Part shown: positions 1-24,149 of the stretch, in pieces
How the letters are laid out: the number at the start of each line of letters is the position of its first letter
How positions within the stretch are numbered: position 1 is the stretch's first letter
Assembly (NCBI GenBank): GCA_034508935.3
Contig: CM067452.1
Span: 11,795,914-11,859,913, forward strand
DNA from: Berghia stephanieae
Lineage: Eukaryota > Mollusca > Gastropoda > Nudibranchia > Aeolidiidae
Reading direction: 5' to 3'
DNA length: 64,000 bases
Position numbers and translations under genes: made by a program
The notes under the pieces: generated by a model
The model's input: only the letters and a program-made list of their open reading frames with translations
The model's database searches: none
Told to the model about the DNA's origin: nothing

Positions 1-13
1 AATAGAGATAGAG

Positions 14-25
<12 letters not shown>

Positions 26-53
<28 letters not shown>
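26..53. repeat. (GA)n microsatellite at window start
   Basis: 14 GA units, preceded by AGAGATAGAGATATA. Confidence 0.9.
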
Positions 54-55
<2 letters not shown>

Positions 56-729
56 TGCCAGAAAATAACTTTAATTCTATCGAGACGACATTTTAAAATC
101 TTTAATCCACTACCAATCGAGTTATCATAATTGAAAAAAGGGAAAGCTTTTAAAATCAAATTTGAAATAAAACTGTTATAGATGGTCTTGGTTACAAACC
201 ATTCAACTAGGGGGGAACCTACCTTACTGTGCAGGGAATTTTTTTACAATACATATGATATAACGGCCCAATAGGCCTTTTGTCACATGTCAAAATAATG
301 CGTTGTCTTTGGATAGCTTACCCAATATTTATAGAAAGGATGTATCATTCGTTGAAAGGTGATTTTGGTCTAAAATTAGAAAACTACATATTGTTTTAGT
401 TGTATGGTTTGTGACCAAAGTCCATTGATACATTGGAATAAAGTCACAGAATGGTTCAGAGCCCTTGGGAAAAATAAAAATATACTTTTAAAGATTCTGT
501 GTCACAAATCCCCCCTCCCCTTTTTCCCTCCCCGGTGCTTAAAACTACCAAACCCATTACTGTAAATTCTCTGTAAAAATGTGAATAGTGTTTGAAACAA
601 CTGACTGAACAAAGTGTAAATAAAAACAGATCATTTGCTTTGACAGCAATGTTTTGAAAACAATTAAAAATATTTATCTTTGCCCTTCAGGTTTGGTGAA
701 TTTTTTTTGTTGTTGTAAAATAACAAACA

Positions 730-1225
730 TACTGTGTCTTCTATCACCTTATATCTGTTATCCAACATGCTTTCTGTCTTTGTCTTGGAATGAGATTACT
801 TGGTTTTTTCCTGGCCCTTGTCGGAGTCCTGGGGGGGAGGGAAACAGTCAAATGCATAGTTATTGTTTTGGGAGATGATATTTTTTTCCTTGTAAATCAT
901 CTCTCTTATGTATTATTATATTTGTTATTTTTAATGTTTAATGTAAGCATTTGAGTGTATTCCTCTTTGTTGTATTTTGTGCTTGTGTCCGGATGAGACT
1001 TATAGGTGGTCACAAACTAAGTACTTTGATAGTGTGCTCTTGGATTCTACATCTGATCCCTATTTGTTCCCAATTCCCCTATATCTTACTTTTTCTTGGG
1101 TGCTTTATTTGTAGTTCTAGAACTTTTTACTATCCCATTTTCTTCCTTTTTACTGGCGCTGATATAACCTTAATGTGTTGCAAGCGCCGTAAAACCCTTA
1201 AAAACAAAACATAAAATAACAAAAA
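730..1225 (+). mobile_element. Family A repeat, 5' truncated
   Basis: From TACTGTGTCTTCTATC to GCGCCGTAAAACCCTTAAAAAC and an A-rich tail. The missing 5' end fits retroposition. Confidence 0.75.
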
Positions 1226-2457
1226 ACTTATCTGAATGTTTACATTTTATCAATCGAAAGAAAGATTTATAATGGTGTCACTTGTCATTATCTAGCCAAT
1301 CCAAACTACAATTTTGAGAAGAAAAAAAAAATTGAATTAGTTTGGGTTTTAAAAAATTTTAATTTATTTGTTTTTATTTTTAAAAGTTTTGAAATTAAAA
1401 TTATAATTTTCAGATTAAGCCAGATCTAGAACAAACGTGTTCCAGATAAATTTGATGCGTAAACTATATTTTACTTTCTTGAGGAGGAAAGTTTAACTTT
1501 GACACTATTTTAATCTTCAAATTTCAGAGCCCATTACTGCCTGGATAACCAGTTTTATGGTAAAGAACGTGTTTGTTTGTTTGTTTGTCTGTTTCTTCCA
1601 AAAAATTCATAATACTTCTTTAACTTTACTACTCTTGAACTGTCATGTTTTCCATCTATTTTCACCACGGGATTAATAAAAGATTAAGAGGTAGATATGA
1701 AAGAATGATTTCATTTGTGTCTCTACACAAAATATATTTTCTTGATCACATCAGTTATGCGTATTCAGATTAATATAAGACTATTTTTTGGCATCAACAT
1801 GTTGTAATATGATGTTGTGTGAATATTATAACACAATTGCATGTTTTGACACAGGTTAATTAATGAGTAATCAATTTCTATTGATGTTTGTCTTAACTTT
1901 GGATGTGATAACGGTAATGACGATGATGATGATAATGATTATGATGATAATGGTGATGGAAATGTTTGCACTAATAGAGATGAGTAAGAAGACATTGTTT
2001 TTACAATTCAGTGATATTACCTTTGATTTTGCTTCTTTTCAACGTTTCTATCTATAACACCCTCCCATTTTAAAATTTGTTTTTGTTATCTGAGACACTG
2101 TAACAATGTTATTCAAATGAGGAAATTTTTTTCAAAAGTTTTATGTCTATCCAACTTTTTTTCCAAAAAGTTATTTAACTGAAGCAGAATGTTTGTCAAA
2201 TCAATTGATCGCACAATATATTCAGATGCACATTGAATTAATGTCATAGTTTCATTTTCTTCGTAAATCATTTTGATATTTTTCATGTACGTAATGAAAT
2301 GGCAGGGTATCACTTATTCATTTGCAATGTTTTGATAATTTATATCTATGTTGAGTAGCAACCTCTCACAATAATCCTTTTTTGCATATTTTTAAAACAT
2401 ATTTTGTCATCAAATGACCGTTAAATACGGCAAATGTTTTAAATATATAATTTTCTG
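1226..2457. other. Intergenic, nothing recognised
   Basis: AT-rich sequence with a short GATGAT-like run (1905-1960). Small frames only, without protein-like composition. Confidence 0.6.
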
Positions 2458-2757
2458 GGTGGAGTTTTTGACTTCCCATAGCGGGTAAGAGGACACTTGC
2501 TGTTTCTTCTATCCCCTGCCCTATATCTGTCTTCTTCAGAATTTGTTTTCTGTCCTTGTCTTGGATTGGGATTGTGTGCTCTTGGAATCTACAACTGTTC
2601 CCTATTTAGACCATTCCCCATTGTCTTACCTTTTCTGTGTGATCTCCATTATAAATCTATATTTTATTACTATCCTATTTTCTTTTTTTTTTTTTACTGG
2701 TGCTAAAAGGACCTAACTGTGTTGTAAACGCCGTAAAACCTTTAAAAACAAACAAAC
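2458..2757 (+). mobile_element. Family A repeat, internally deleted
   Basis: Has the 5' end (GGGTGGAGTTTTTGACTTCCCATAG) and the 3' end (CGCCGTAAAACCTTTAAAAACAAAC). About 230 bp of middle, from the GGTTTTGTCC segment to GTACTTTGATAG, is missing. Confidence 0.72.
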
Positions 2758-3390
2758 ATTAGCCTTACAAAATAAAGATGTTATCAGTGTTAGCCTTTAT
2801 ATCTTTTCGCTTCATTTCAAGAAATAGTTCTGATTGTAAAACCTTGCAGCAATAGTTCATGATACTGTTTTGCCATTGTTTAAAACAATATTTCAAACTG
2901 TCACTTGTCGTCTATTCTTTTAATGTGTGGTCTAAATTTGTTTTGAAAGATTAATGTTATCAATTATGAAGGCAATAATATTAGGTATTATAGATGTGCA
3001 CATTATGCTTCTATACACATAATACCATGTGATGTCATAATGTGATTTTGGTTTCGGGATTTGTTAGGTTTTTTTTGTTGTTGTTTTTTTCTTTTTTCTT
3101 TTCAAATGTTGTTTTTATTTTTATTTCCCCATAACCATTCTCTATATCTTTTGTTGTTAGTATTACAAATGTTTTGATTCTGTTTTCCTCTACAAATATG
3201 TAAATTGCTATAATGTCATTTTTACTCATTTTTCGATTGCCAATTTTATTGGTTTTTTTTTTCTTTTCTTCTTCTTCGTTTCATTTTCCCACATAGAATT
3301 TAAATGGTTTTCGGCAGTATGTCAGCAATGAGAATTACACTAAAATTTTGCTACATGTTCTTTATCAAAGAAAAACTCAATGTTTTGTTT

Positions 3391-3730
3391 CTGGCTGGGG
3401 TCTTTGACCTCCCATGGTGTGCAGGAGGTCGCGCTGTTTCTTCTATCACTATATCTGTTTTTTGAGTTGCTTTCTGTCTTTGTCTTGGAAAGCGATTTCT
3501 TGATATTGTCCTGGCCTTGACCAGAGTCCTTGGCTGAGAGGGAAACAGTCAAATGCATAGTGTTGGTTTTGGGAGATGATATTTTTCTCATTGTAAATCA
3601 TCTCTCTGTTATGTATTCGTTATATAATTTGTTGTTTTAAATGTATAATGTAAGCATTTGAGTGTGTTCCTCTTAATTAATCGGATCCTGTGTCGCAAGC
3701 GCCATAAAACCCTAAGAACGAAACAATCAA
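3391..3730 (+). mobile_element. Family A repeat, internally deleted
   Basis: CTGGCTGGGGTCTTTGACCTCCC to TGTTCCTCTTAA, then directly GCAAGCGCCATAAAACCCT. Confidence 0.7.
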
Positions 3731-6063
<2,333 letters not shown>

Positions 6064-6295
6064 GTTTAAAAAATGTAATAGAATAATCCCACCTAGGGTC
6101 CATAATTTAACAATGTCTTTTCATTTTAGCTGAATGCAGGAGATTGAGTGGGAGGGAGGAAGGGTTGTATGTTACGTATGTTTAAAAAATGTAATAGAAT
6201 AATCCCACCTAGGGTCCATAATTTAACAATGTCTTTTCATTTTAGCTGAATGCAGGAGATGGAGTGGGAGGGAGGAAGGGTTGTATGTTACGTAT
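6064..6295. repeat. Two-unit 116-bp tandem repeat
   Basis: Units 6064-6179 and 6180-6295 differ at one base (GATTGAGTGGG / GATGGAGTGGG). A very recent local duplication in intergenic DNA. Confidence 0.9.
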
Positions 6296-6300
6296 TACTA

Positions 6301-6548
6301 CAGACCTGCCAACTAAAAAATTTAAAAATTCGTAATTTTTAGGAGATAAAATTTGTAGTTGACTTTTTAAAAAATTAGTTATCCCCTCTCAATGATTAAA
6401 TAACACTTCAAAATCCTTAAAATTATATAGTTTTGCATCAACTATACTTTTCAATAGAGTTACCCGACTTTAAGATGCTCATGGGATTCTGAAATTGGAA
6501 CCAAGATTTCGTAATTCTTCGAATTTTTTATAAAAATAAGCAAGTCTG
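6301..6548. mobile_element. CAG-ended short DNA element
   Basis: Ends CAGACCTGCCAACTAAAAAA and, inverted, CAGACTTGCTTATTTTTATA, with imperfect flanks (ATTACTA / ATTATTA). Likely an older relative of the elements at 8667 and 15508. Confidence 0.55.
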
Positions 6549-6866
6549 CATTATTATATTGAATAGGGAGTTTGAGTGACTGTATCATGTGTGAACGTTT
6601 TCTTCCACTCTACGCTTTGGATGTGAAGTTAGCTATGTGGGAATGTAAAAACTTATATTTTATGTAATCTTTTATTTTTTGTAAATCTCCCTATACTATA
6701 CTATTATATGTGTAGTTATGATACACGATTTATGTCATTGTTAGATATTAGTATATTTTGTAAAGTACGTATTTGAGTTTTAGTTGTATCCCTTTTGACG
6801 TTGTCTAGAGATTTCTCAATCTGTGCCTGAGAGGGCTCTTTTAAATAGTTTTGACTACGTTTAACT

Positions 6867-7099
6867 CACTCAACCCTAACACCGACTATATCTGTAGATT
6901 ACCTGGATTACTTTTACCCCATGCCTATTTATTACATTTTTATGGGACAAATTATAGGCGTCGTATCAAAGCTAATGTTTTTAGTTTTTTCATGTTAATG
7001 ATAGTTGAATAAAACTATCTATGTATATAAATATAACTCATTTTTAATACTTTTTCTTCCAATTTTGAAAAGTAGCAAAATTCTCTAGGATTGAGTGAG
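6867..7099. mobile_element. TTAA-flanked MITE (piggyBac-like)
   Basis: CTCACTCAACCCTA and, inverted, CTCACTCAATCCTA at the ends, TTAA at 6863-6866 and 7100-7103. 233 bp, no ORF. The TTAA target suggests mobilisation by a piggyBac- or Kolobok-type transposase. Confidence 0.75.
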
Positions 7100-7103
7100 T
7101 TAA

Positions 7104-7719
7104 CGACTTGAACATTAAGGGTAAGCATTGATGTAAGATTTAAAAAAAAAAAATGAAAATGTGTGTATGTAACAGTCCCAGACAAAGCAGATAGTAAAAA
7201 AAAAAATCAAGGTAACATCTGAGGTGTAATGGTTCCACATCTGACCGGTAACCAGAAGGTCTATGTTTCAATCTCTTGTCATGGGATGCTGAATTTCTTT
7301 CTTTTTTTTTTTTTTTCTTGTACATATTCTCTTTCTTGGGCACTGTTTCATAAACACATTTGAAAATTGAAGAATATTAAAATTAACAACTGACTTTTTA
7401 TCAAAAAGCTTTTGACGATTTCACAATCTTCATTTTCACTGGCGCTGAAATAACCTAAAAGTGTCGCCAATTTCTTAAAACATTGAAACATTTATATTCA
7501 TCCGGTAGTCTCAATTTTTTTTTTTTTTTTTTAATTTCTTGTGTCCAGAATTTAATATTAGTATTAGGCTATCATTGATCATAATACTGCACATTAACAG
7601 TATACTTTTTGAAAATCATTTTAGCCAGATATCTTTTAAAAAATCATATTAGGTATATCGATCATCTGCACCATGTGAAAATGTCTCAAATCTAAGATAG
7701 CTAAACAAGTCTCAGGCCT
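7104..7719. other. Intergenic, nothing firm
   Basis: AACATCTGAGGTGTAATGGTTCC...GGTAACCAGAAGGTCTATGTTTCAATCTC (7210-7275) resembles a decayed tRNA-type SINE head (A- and B-box spacing). The rest is T-rich. Confidence 0.4.
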
Positions 7720-8218
7720 ATCACCATCATAGTGGACAGGGAGGCACTTACTGTGTCTTCTATCCCCCTACAACTTGTTTTCTGTCTTTGTTTTGGAATG
7801 ATATTACTTGGTTTTGTCCTGGCTCTGGCTGGAAGGCATACAGTCAAATGTATAGGAAATTTTAGGAGATGGTATATTTTGTCCTGTAAATTTTCTCTCT
7901 GTCATGCACTGTATTGTTTGTTTTACATATACATATATTATGATTTGCAAACATTTAAGTGTTTTCCTCTAAGTGGGGACCTGTGCTTGTGTCAGGATGA
8001 GAATTTCAGGTGATCTCAAACTAAGTACAATGATAATGTGCTCTTGGATTCTACATGTTTCCTATTTGTACTAATTCCCTTTTGTCTCACTTTTCCTTAG
8101 GTGCTTTAATTGTAATTTTAGAACTTTTAACTATCCCATTTTCTTCCTTTTTACTGGCGCTGATATGACCTAAATGTGTTGCAAGCGCCGTAAAACCCTT
8201 AAAAACAAACAAACAAAC
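7720..8218 (+). mobile_element. Family A repeat
   Basis: Nearly complete; the 5' end is diverged (ATCACCATCATAGTGGACAGGGAGG) and the tail is CCTTAAAAACAAACAAACAAAC. Confidence 0.75.
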
Positions 8219-8715
8219 AGGCATAACACTTCTTGACAATTTTGGGAGTCATCCTTTATTGATATATGAAGTCGAAGTTTCTTAGCCCGAAGATTTTTTA
8301 TTTTATTTTGGACATTATATTATGGCAGAATATTGTGGTCAAAATGAAGTTACTGTTTAAGCTTTTTCTTTTTTCTTCATTGAATTGGCTTGGCATATGT
8401 ATTTAATCTGTATCATAGTGTATACTTCAAACAAATAATCTACTGAAAAAAAAAAAAAGGATAAGAAAGAATCGAAAAAATGATAAATAAAGGTTGAATT
8501 ATAAAACCATCTAAAAACTGTTTTCCACGCTTTGTAAAATGTGTTTTGTGTGTTGTTTGTTCATTATGATATTATGCACCAACAAATAGTTGGTTGTTTT
8601 GAAATACGCATTCAGCGTTATGTGGTTTTGATGACGGGTATACTCTCTCATCTTTGACAATAATACCAGACCTGCCAACTTTTCACATTCGAAAAGTGGA
8701 ATCAGAACGTCAGAA

Positions 8716-9798
8716 CTGGGGGGTTCCTGACCTCCCATCGTGGGCAGGGAGGTACTTGCTGTGTCTTCTATCCCCCTATATCTGTTTTCCAACTTGCTTT
8801 CTGTCTTTGTCTTGGAATGAGATTACTTGGTTTTGTCCTGGCCCTGGCTGGATACTCTAGCTGGGAGGGAAACAGTCAAATGTATAGTTCGAGTTTTGGG
8901 AGATGAGATTTTTTTCCTTGTAAATCATCTCTCTGTTATGTTCTGTATAATGTTTTGTTTACATGTTATATATGATTTGTAAACATTTGAGTGTATTCCT
9001 CTTAGTGGAGATCTGTGCTTGTGTCTGGGTGAGACATTTAGGTGATCTCAAACTAAGTACTTTGATAGTGTGCTCTTGGAATCTACATCTGTTTCCTATT
9101 TGAACCAATTCCCCTTTGTCTTACCTTTTCTTGAGTGCTTTAACTGTAATTCTAGAACTTTTTTACTATCCATTTTTCTTCCTTTTTACTGGCGCTGATA
9201 CTGGGTGGGGATCCTGACCTCCCATAGTGGGCAGGGAGGTACATGCTGTGTCTTCTATCCCCCCATACCCGTTTCCCAATTGTTTCCTGTCATTGTCTTG
9301 GAATGAGATTACTTAGTTTTGTCCTGATCCTTGCCGGAGCTCCTTGGCTGAGAGGGAAACAGTCGAATGTATAGTTATAGTTTTGGGAGATGATATTTTT
9401 TTCCTTGTAAATCATCTCTCTGTTATGCATTGTATTATGTTGAGTTTACATATTATATTAAATGATTGGTAAACATTTGAGTGTGTTCCTCTTAGATGGG
9501 ACCTGTGCTTGTGTCTGGATGAGACTTTTAGGTGATCTCAAACTAAGTGCATTGGTGGTCTGCTCTTGGAATCTACATCTGATCCCTATTTGTTCCCAGT
9601 TCCCCTATGTCTTACTTTTTCTTGGGTGCTTTTATTGTAATTCTATAACTTTTTACTATCCCATTTTCTTCCTTTTTACTGGCGCTGATATAACCTAAAT
9701 GTGTTGCAAGCGCCGTAAAACCCTTAAAAACAAAAAAACAAAACAAACTGGCGCTGATATGACTTTAATGTGTTGCAAGCGCTGTAAAACCCTTAAAC
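8716..9798 (+). mobile_element. Family A repeat hosting another family A copy
   Basis: Left part 8716-9200, right remnant 9747-9798 (GGCGCTGATATGACTTTAATG...CCTTAAA). Its own 13-bp duplication CAGAACGTCAGAA lies at 8703-8715 and 9799-9811, inside the DNA transposon H1. Confidence 0.85.
9201..9746 (+). mobile_element. Family A retroposed repeat, complete copy
   Basis: Reference copy, 546 bp. It begins CTGGGTGGGGATCCTGACCTC and ends GCAAGCGCCGTAAAACCCTT, AAAAACAAAAAAACAAAACAA. Flanked by a 13-bp duplication ACTGGCGCTGATA (9188-9200, 9747-9759), which is itself family A sequence, because the target was another family A copy. Long variable duplications and a 3' A-rich tail indicate retroposition by a LINE. 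There is no long frame and no convincing A/B-box pair, so the class (SINE or short LINE derivative) is open. Confidence 0.85.
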
Positions 9799-10139
9799 CA
9801 GAACGTCAGAAAATAGGAATTTGAGACAAGAAATAGGAATTTGTCACCAATGGATTATTCCCCATCAACCTTGCCACCAAACACATAAAGGAACACAGTA
9901 TTCTGGCACAGTTAACAAAACGACTTATTGGGAGTGCAATTGATACCCCGCCCCCCCCCCCCCCCCCCCTCATTTTTTCATCTTACCCGTATCATCATTT
10001 TTGAAAATCGAAATTTTTAGAGACAATGGCGGAATAGCGGAAAGGAAGAGTGAAAATAGGAATGATTCCTCCAAAAGTGGAAGGGTTGGCAGGTATGTAA
10101 TACTGATTAACATTGAATGTGGTCATTAACAAGGTAGGT

Positions 10140-10299
10140 CTGGGTGGGGTCTTTGACCTCCCATAGTGGGCAGGAGGTAATATGCTTTGTTTTCTCTCTC
10201 CTATAATATCTGTTTTCCGAGCTGATTTCTGTCTTTGTCTTGGAATGGGATTGCTGGTTTTGTCCTGGCCCTGGCTGGGATCCATGACTGGGAGGGAAC
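10140..10299 (+). mobile_element. Family A repeat, 5' part only
   Basis: TCTGGGTGGGGTCTTTGACC to CATGACTGGGAGGGAACC. Followed by about 40 bp resembling a B-type SINE tail (GGATAATGCACTATATAAA). Confidence 0.7.
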
Positions 10300-10410
10300 C
10301 ACGTTGAACATTTTTAATGGATACGGATAATGCACTATATAAAAAAAAAGAAAGAAAAAAACTATAAAAAAAAAAATTCAAGTTGGAAATAATTAAGATT
10401 TTTTTTTTTT

Positions 10411-10720
10411 GAGCTTTTTTTTTTTTTTATAAAGCACCATATCCACTTAACATGCTCAAAGCACTTTACAAGGGGTCCCTGGCCAACAGCAGCATTTAAC
10501 GTGTAGAACGAGCCATGATGCCTGTCAGGCGATATTAAATCTTTTTCCGACAGAGAAAACGCCATTAAGAGCCAGGTATTCATTTTACATCTGAGTACGG
10601 TGAGAGAATGTGAGTAAAGAGCCTTTTTCCAAGGACATAACTATGCACTGAGCAAGACTCGAACCCAGGACTTTGCGATTCAAAAGCGAGTGTCATACTA
10701 CGAGACCACATAGCCGCACA
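10411..10720 (-). mobile_element. tRNA-derived SINE (B type)
   Basis: Full-length relative of 41024-41327, from the head TGTGCGGCTATGTGGTCTCGTAG to the tail ATATGGTGCTTTATAAAAA. Diverged, with a degenerate A-box. Confidence 0.8.
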
Positions 10721-11131
10721 ATAGGGAAATAGGGAGAATAGAGGACTCTATCCACCACACACACACACTGATCTTTGCTGTGTACATTTCTCATGATAAA
10801 TCACCCTCAGTTTTAGTGGTGTGTAACCATATGACTTCTCACCAAACTGTTATGATTGCATCATTCATTTGTTTATTAAATTCATGGATTCAGATCAAAA
10901 CATTTCAAATTAACCGTAAACGTACAAACATACATACATCATAAATTATTCACACACACACGCACAAACATAGCAAACACACACACACACAAGCACAGGC
11001 ATTGAAGCAGAGACATGCGCATAAAAATCAGCTTTTAAACTCTACATAATTTTGGATGAATAGTAAAGTAAAGTAAATACAGCTTTGGATTGCTTCGAGT
11101 CATGCTGTAAAAATAAACTTTAAACCATATA

Positions 11132-11329
11132 CAGTCACATCTCTTCAATCCGAACACCTCCGTTCCCAGTATTTTGTCCCAGTAGATTACAGAGACATCT
11201 GGATAGTAGTAGAATCAGTCCCTAAAGTGTATAAATACAAATAAAGAAGAAAAAATCCGTACCAAGGCAATCAGTCCTGATAAAGCAGACATCCGGATTG
11301 TGGAGTTCCAGATGAGAGAGGTGTGACTG
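11132..11329. mobile_element. Tigger/pogo-type MITE
   Basis: 198 bp with ends CAGTCACATCTCTTCAATCC and, inverted, CAGTCACACCTCTCTCATCT, flanked by TA on each side. CAGTCACACCTCT with a TA target is typical of pogo/Tigger elements. Confidence 0.75.
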
Positions 11330-11338
11330 TATCTAAGC

Positions 11339-11575
11339 GTAGCCATCGTAAAGTTATAGCCTGACACTGACCAAAAAATGACGTCAAAATGCCAGTCTTT
11401 TGCCACAAAAGAAAATAAATCGTGAGTTGTATTCAATAGTTCAACCAATGAAATAACTTGTTTCCTTGAGCTCTACTAACCACAACTCACTAGACGCTAC
11501 ACAAACCTAAAAAATGACGTCAAACTGCCGGTCCTAGAGGGTTCTAGTGTCAGGCTAAACGTTAACGATGACTAT
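11339..11575. mobile_element. hAT-type MITE, second copy
   Basis: GTAGCCATCGTAAAGTTATAG at the left, GGCTAAACGTTAACGATGACTA at the right. The interior (ATGACGTCAAAATGCCAGTCTT, GTGAGTTGTATTCAATAGTT) matches 48754-48996 on the opposite strand. Target duplication not clear. It abuts the pogo-type element ending at 11329. Confidence 0.75.
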
Positions 11576-11725
11576 GATCTGGGCTCAATTTCAAGACTTG
11601 TCAGTCTTGTTATCCTAAATAAAACTTTTTTTTTAATGTCGAGGTTTAATGGTTAAGACAAAAAGACAAACAAAATTAAATAAATAAAAAAATAACAAAA
11701 AAAAAAAAAAAAAAAAAAAATGAAA

Positions 11726-21650
<9,925 letters not shown>

Positions 21651-22117
21651 GACTGAATCTTTAAAATACAAAAAAAAAAAAACAAAAAAAAAAAAAAAAT
21701 AAAAAAAATAAGAAAGAAGAAAAAAAAAGGAAAAAGAAACATAGAAAACAGAGCAATGAGCTAAATACCAAAGCTGTTATTTTCAAATTGATTGTGAAGC
21801 AGCCCTGGCCGTATATGTTGTCTTATCCAAGTCAACGTAATGTGGGGAGGGGTGTGGGGGTGTACTGCCACATTTGACCTACTTACAAATTAAATTTAGA
21901 TTCATTTACCCCCTTCCTTTTCGACCATCAATTCCTTGTTTCACTTTTGACATATGCCACCAGGTTGTCTAGACTGATATATTCACTGTACGGGGACAAT
22001 AGTATGGCAGACTTATTTTCACCGTACGGTAATAATGGTATCTTGGTAGCTAACGAACTTTGCGGAGTTTGTCTGTGTTCAATCCATGACCTCAAGAAGT
22101 CGAGGGGAGCGGCTCAA

Positions 22118-22260
22118 GATAGACATAGAGATTGAAATCACTTTTTCTCGAGTTGTGAATAGCTTGTACTCATACAGCCACGCTCTCCCCGGCCAGGTGG
22201 AGTTATTGTACCAGTAAGGTCGCGGGTTCGAGACCCCATTGCCGCCGAAAAATTGGAAAG
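22118..22260 (+). mobile_element. tRNA-derived SINE head (D type)
   Basis: GAATAGCTTGTACTCATACAGCCACGCTCTC...AAGGTCGCGGGTTCGAGACCCC on the plus strand, followed by ATTGCCGCCGAAA as in the 15884-16035 copy. It stops exactly where the tandem duplication begins. Confidence 0.6.
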
Positions 22261-22299
22261 CTTTATCGGTAACTGTAACCAATTCTGAGAGCTCATCGT

Positions 22300-24149
22300 G
22301 CTAAGGCAGGGAGCCCAAATATTCGCTCCTAAGAAAAAATACAACCTAGTACCTTTAACTACCGTTAACAGGAAAAACAAACGACCTCTAGCTATCCCTA
22401 ATAGAAAAAAAACAAACAAACATAAAAAAAACAAAAAAAAAAAAACAACCCTAGGACTGCTTTACACTGCCTTTCAGTACCTCACAAATCAAAATGGCTG
22501 CCGAGAATCAAAACAATGGTCAAATTAGGAAATTTTAAACTTTCACATATCTATCAAGGTTTGTTCTATATGATGACAAATTGAATAAATAAACGTCTGA
22601 CAAAAGGTCCAAAGTGAAAATACAAATTGAAAGAAATGCTATAACGAGGAGTTTTTGGGAGGTCTCTCTAGCTTTTGTTCTTGCAAAATTTTTCTTTTTT
22701 TAAAAAACTCGTCTGCACGCAGGAAGAAAATAATGTCGGATCGAATTCTGGAGGCTGAGGCTACTACATCACAGTTAGTTTCCTGGCTTCTGATTGGCTA
22801 ATACATACGGTGAAAATAGTCAGTTCGTAACTATAGACTGGAATTTAATAGAAATTCTAAATGTAACTCACACACTTGAAACCAATGTCATATGAAAGAG
22901 CTGGCAACACAGATTACAAAACAGTTTGAATATTGTTTCTATCTTGATTAGAAATGTAGTTACGGCAGTTCAAAGTCTGACATTTCCGACCGATTTTTAC
23001 CCCAAAATTACCATTGCAAAACTGTGACCGAAATCGTGTGATGTTATTAAAAAATGGTTAAAACAGTCAATATGGAGTTCTTATCATATATTGTAAACCA
23101 AAATGTTCGTCTTATCGAGGACAATGCATTTACATTAATAAAGGGGAAGATAAACATTTCAAATTAACACATTATTACATAATATGACGCAAATGTTATA
23201 TAATTAAAAACTTGGTTAGATGTGAGAAACAATTTGCTATATCACTTCTGGATTTATCCCCAATATCTCACTGAAACAATTGCAAATAATTCCCCTCTTT
23301 GATTTAATACATAGAGAATAAAAAAGGGTTTGAGAGTATTTAAATGAAAAGATATAAACATGTTGCGTAATGACATAATGAGTTTATTTTTACCTCTGGC
23401 AATTAAATTGCATATAAATAAAATGGTAGATTGAAAAAGTTCAAATAAATTGAAACAGATTCCTTATTTCAATTAGAAGGAAAGTTCTGGCTTTTAATAC
23501 TTAAAAAAAGTATGCTGAACCACTTTGGGTTTATTGCTATTACATCATTTGAACTGACAATTAATATAATGTTATTCCCCCCACTCCCCCCCCCCCCTCT
23601 TCTCTCTCAAAGTATGGGGGTGTCAAAATTTATAACTAATAGAACTTCTTACCATAATAATAATCCTGATTAAGGCTAAGGCCTTTCGAATATGGATACA
23701 AATAATAAAATATATCTAAGCATATGGGAAAGAAACTTGATGACTTGATGGCAAAATAAAATAAAATTAAAGCAATTGGTATTTAAAAAATATCGATATT
23801 ATTAATATCGGATTTCACAAAGAGAAGAAATATACGGACTTTTAAAACAAAAACTATAAAATGCCCATAAAGAAAGTTGGAAAGTATGTATTCAAAATAA
23901 AAACATAGTAAATAATAGTACTGAAAATAATATGGACTAAATTTTAAAAATAGTACATAACTAAATTTAAAATATCGATATGAATATCGATATCGTCGGG
24001 CAGCCATGATGAGAAGATAATGTAATGCATTTCGGCGCAGAGTTAAAAAGTGTCTGCGCATAGATATAGAGCCCTGAAATTTGGCATGAATAAAGTTTTG
24101 ATATTATCCTAAAAACAAGCGTTTTTATTTTTAAAAAATAAATGCAATT
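22300..24149. other. Unrecognised unique part of the tandem duplication
   Basis: About 1.85 kb with no convincing exon, repeated at 24873-26705. Contains CAAAATGGCTGCCGAG near 22490 and a palindromic AATATCGATATTATTAATATCG near 23790. Could be an intergenic or 5' flanking segment of archease or PSMD14. Confidence 0.5.

Larger units (their letters stand above)
8667..10097. mobile_element. CAG-ended DNA transposon with 6-bp target duplication (H1)
   Basis: Ends CAGACCTGCCAACTTTTC and, inverted, CATACCTGCCAACCCTTCC; flanked by TAATAC on both sides (8661-8666, 10098-10103). Without the two nested family A insertions it is about 340 bp. Inner text (AATTCCGCCATTGTCTC-like, AAATAGGAATTTGAGACAA) recurs in the copies at 32668 and 36578. 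Confidence 0.8.

Noticed and set aside
951-1214. 87-codon frame with relatives at 9462-9698 and 43012-43275
   Set aside because: The similarity reflects shared family A repeat DNA; no uninterrupted frame is common to the complete copies.
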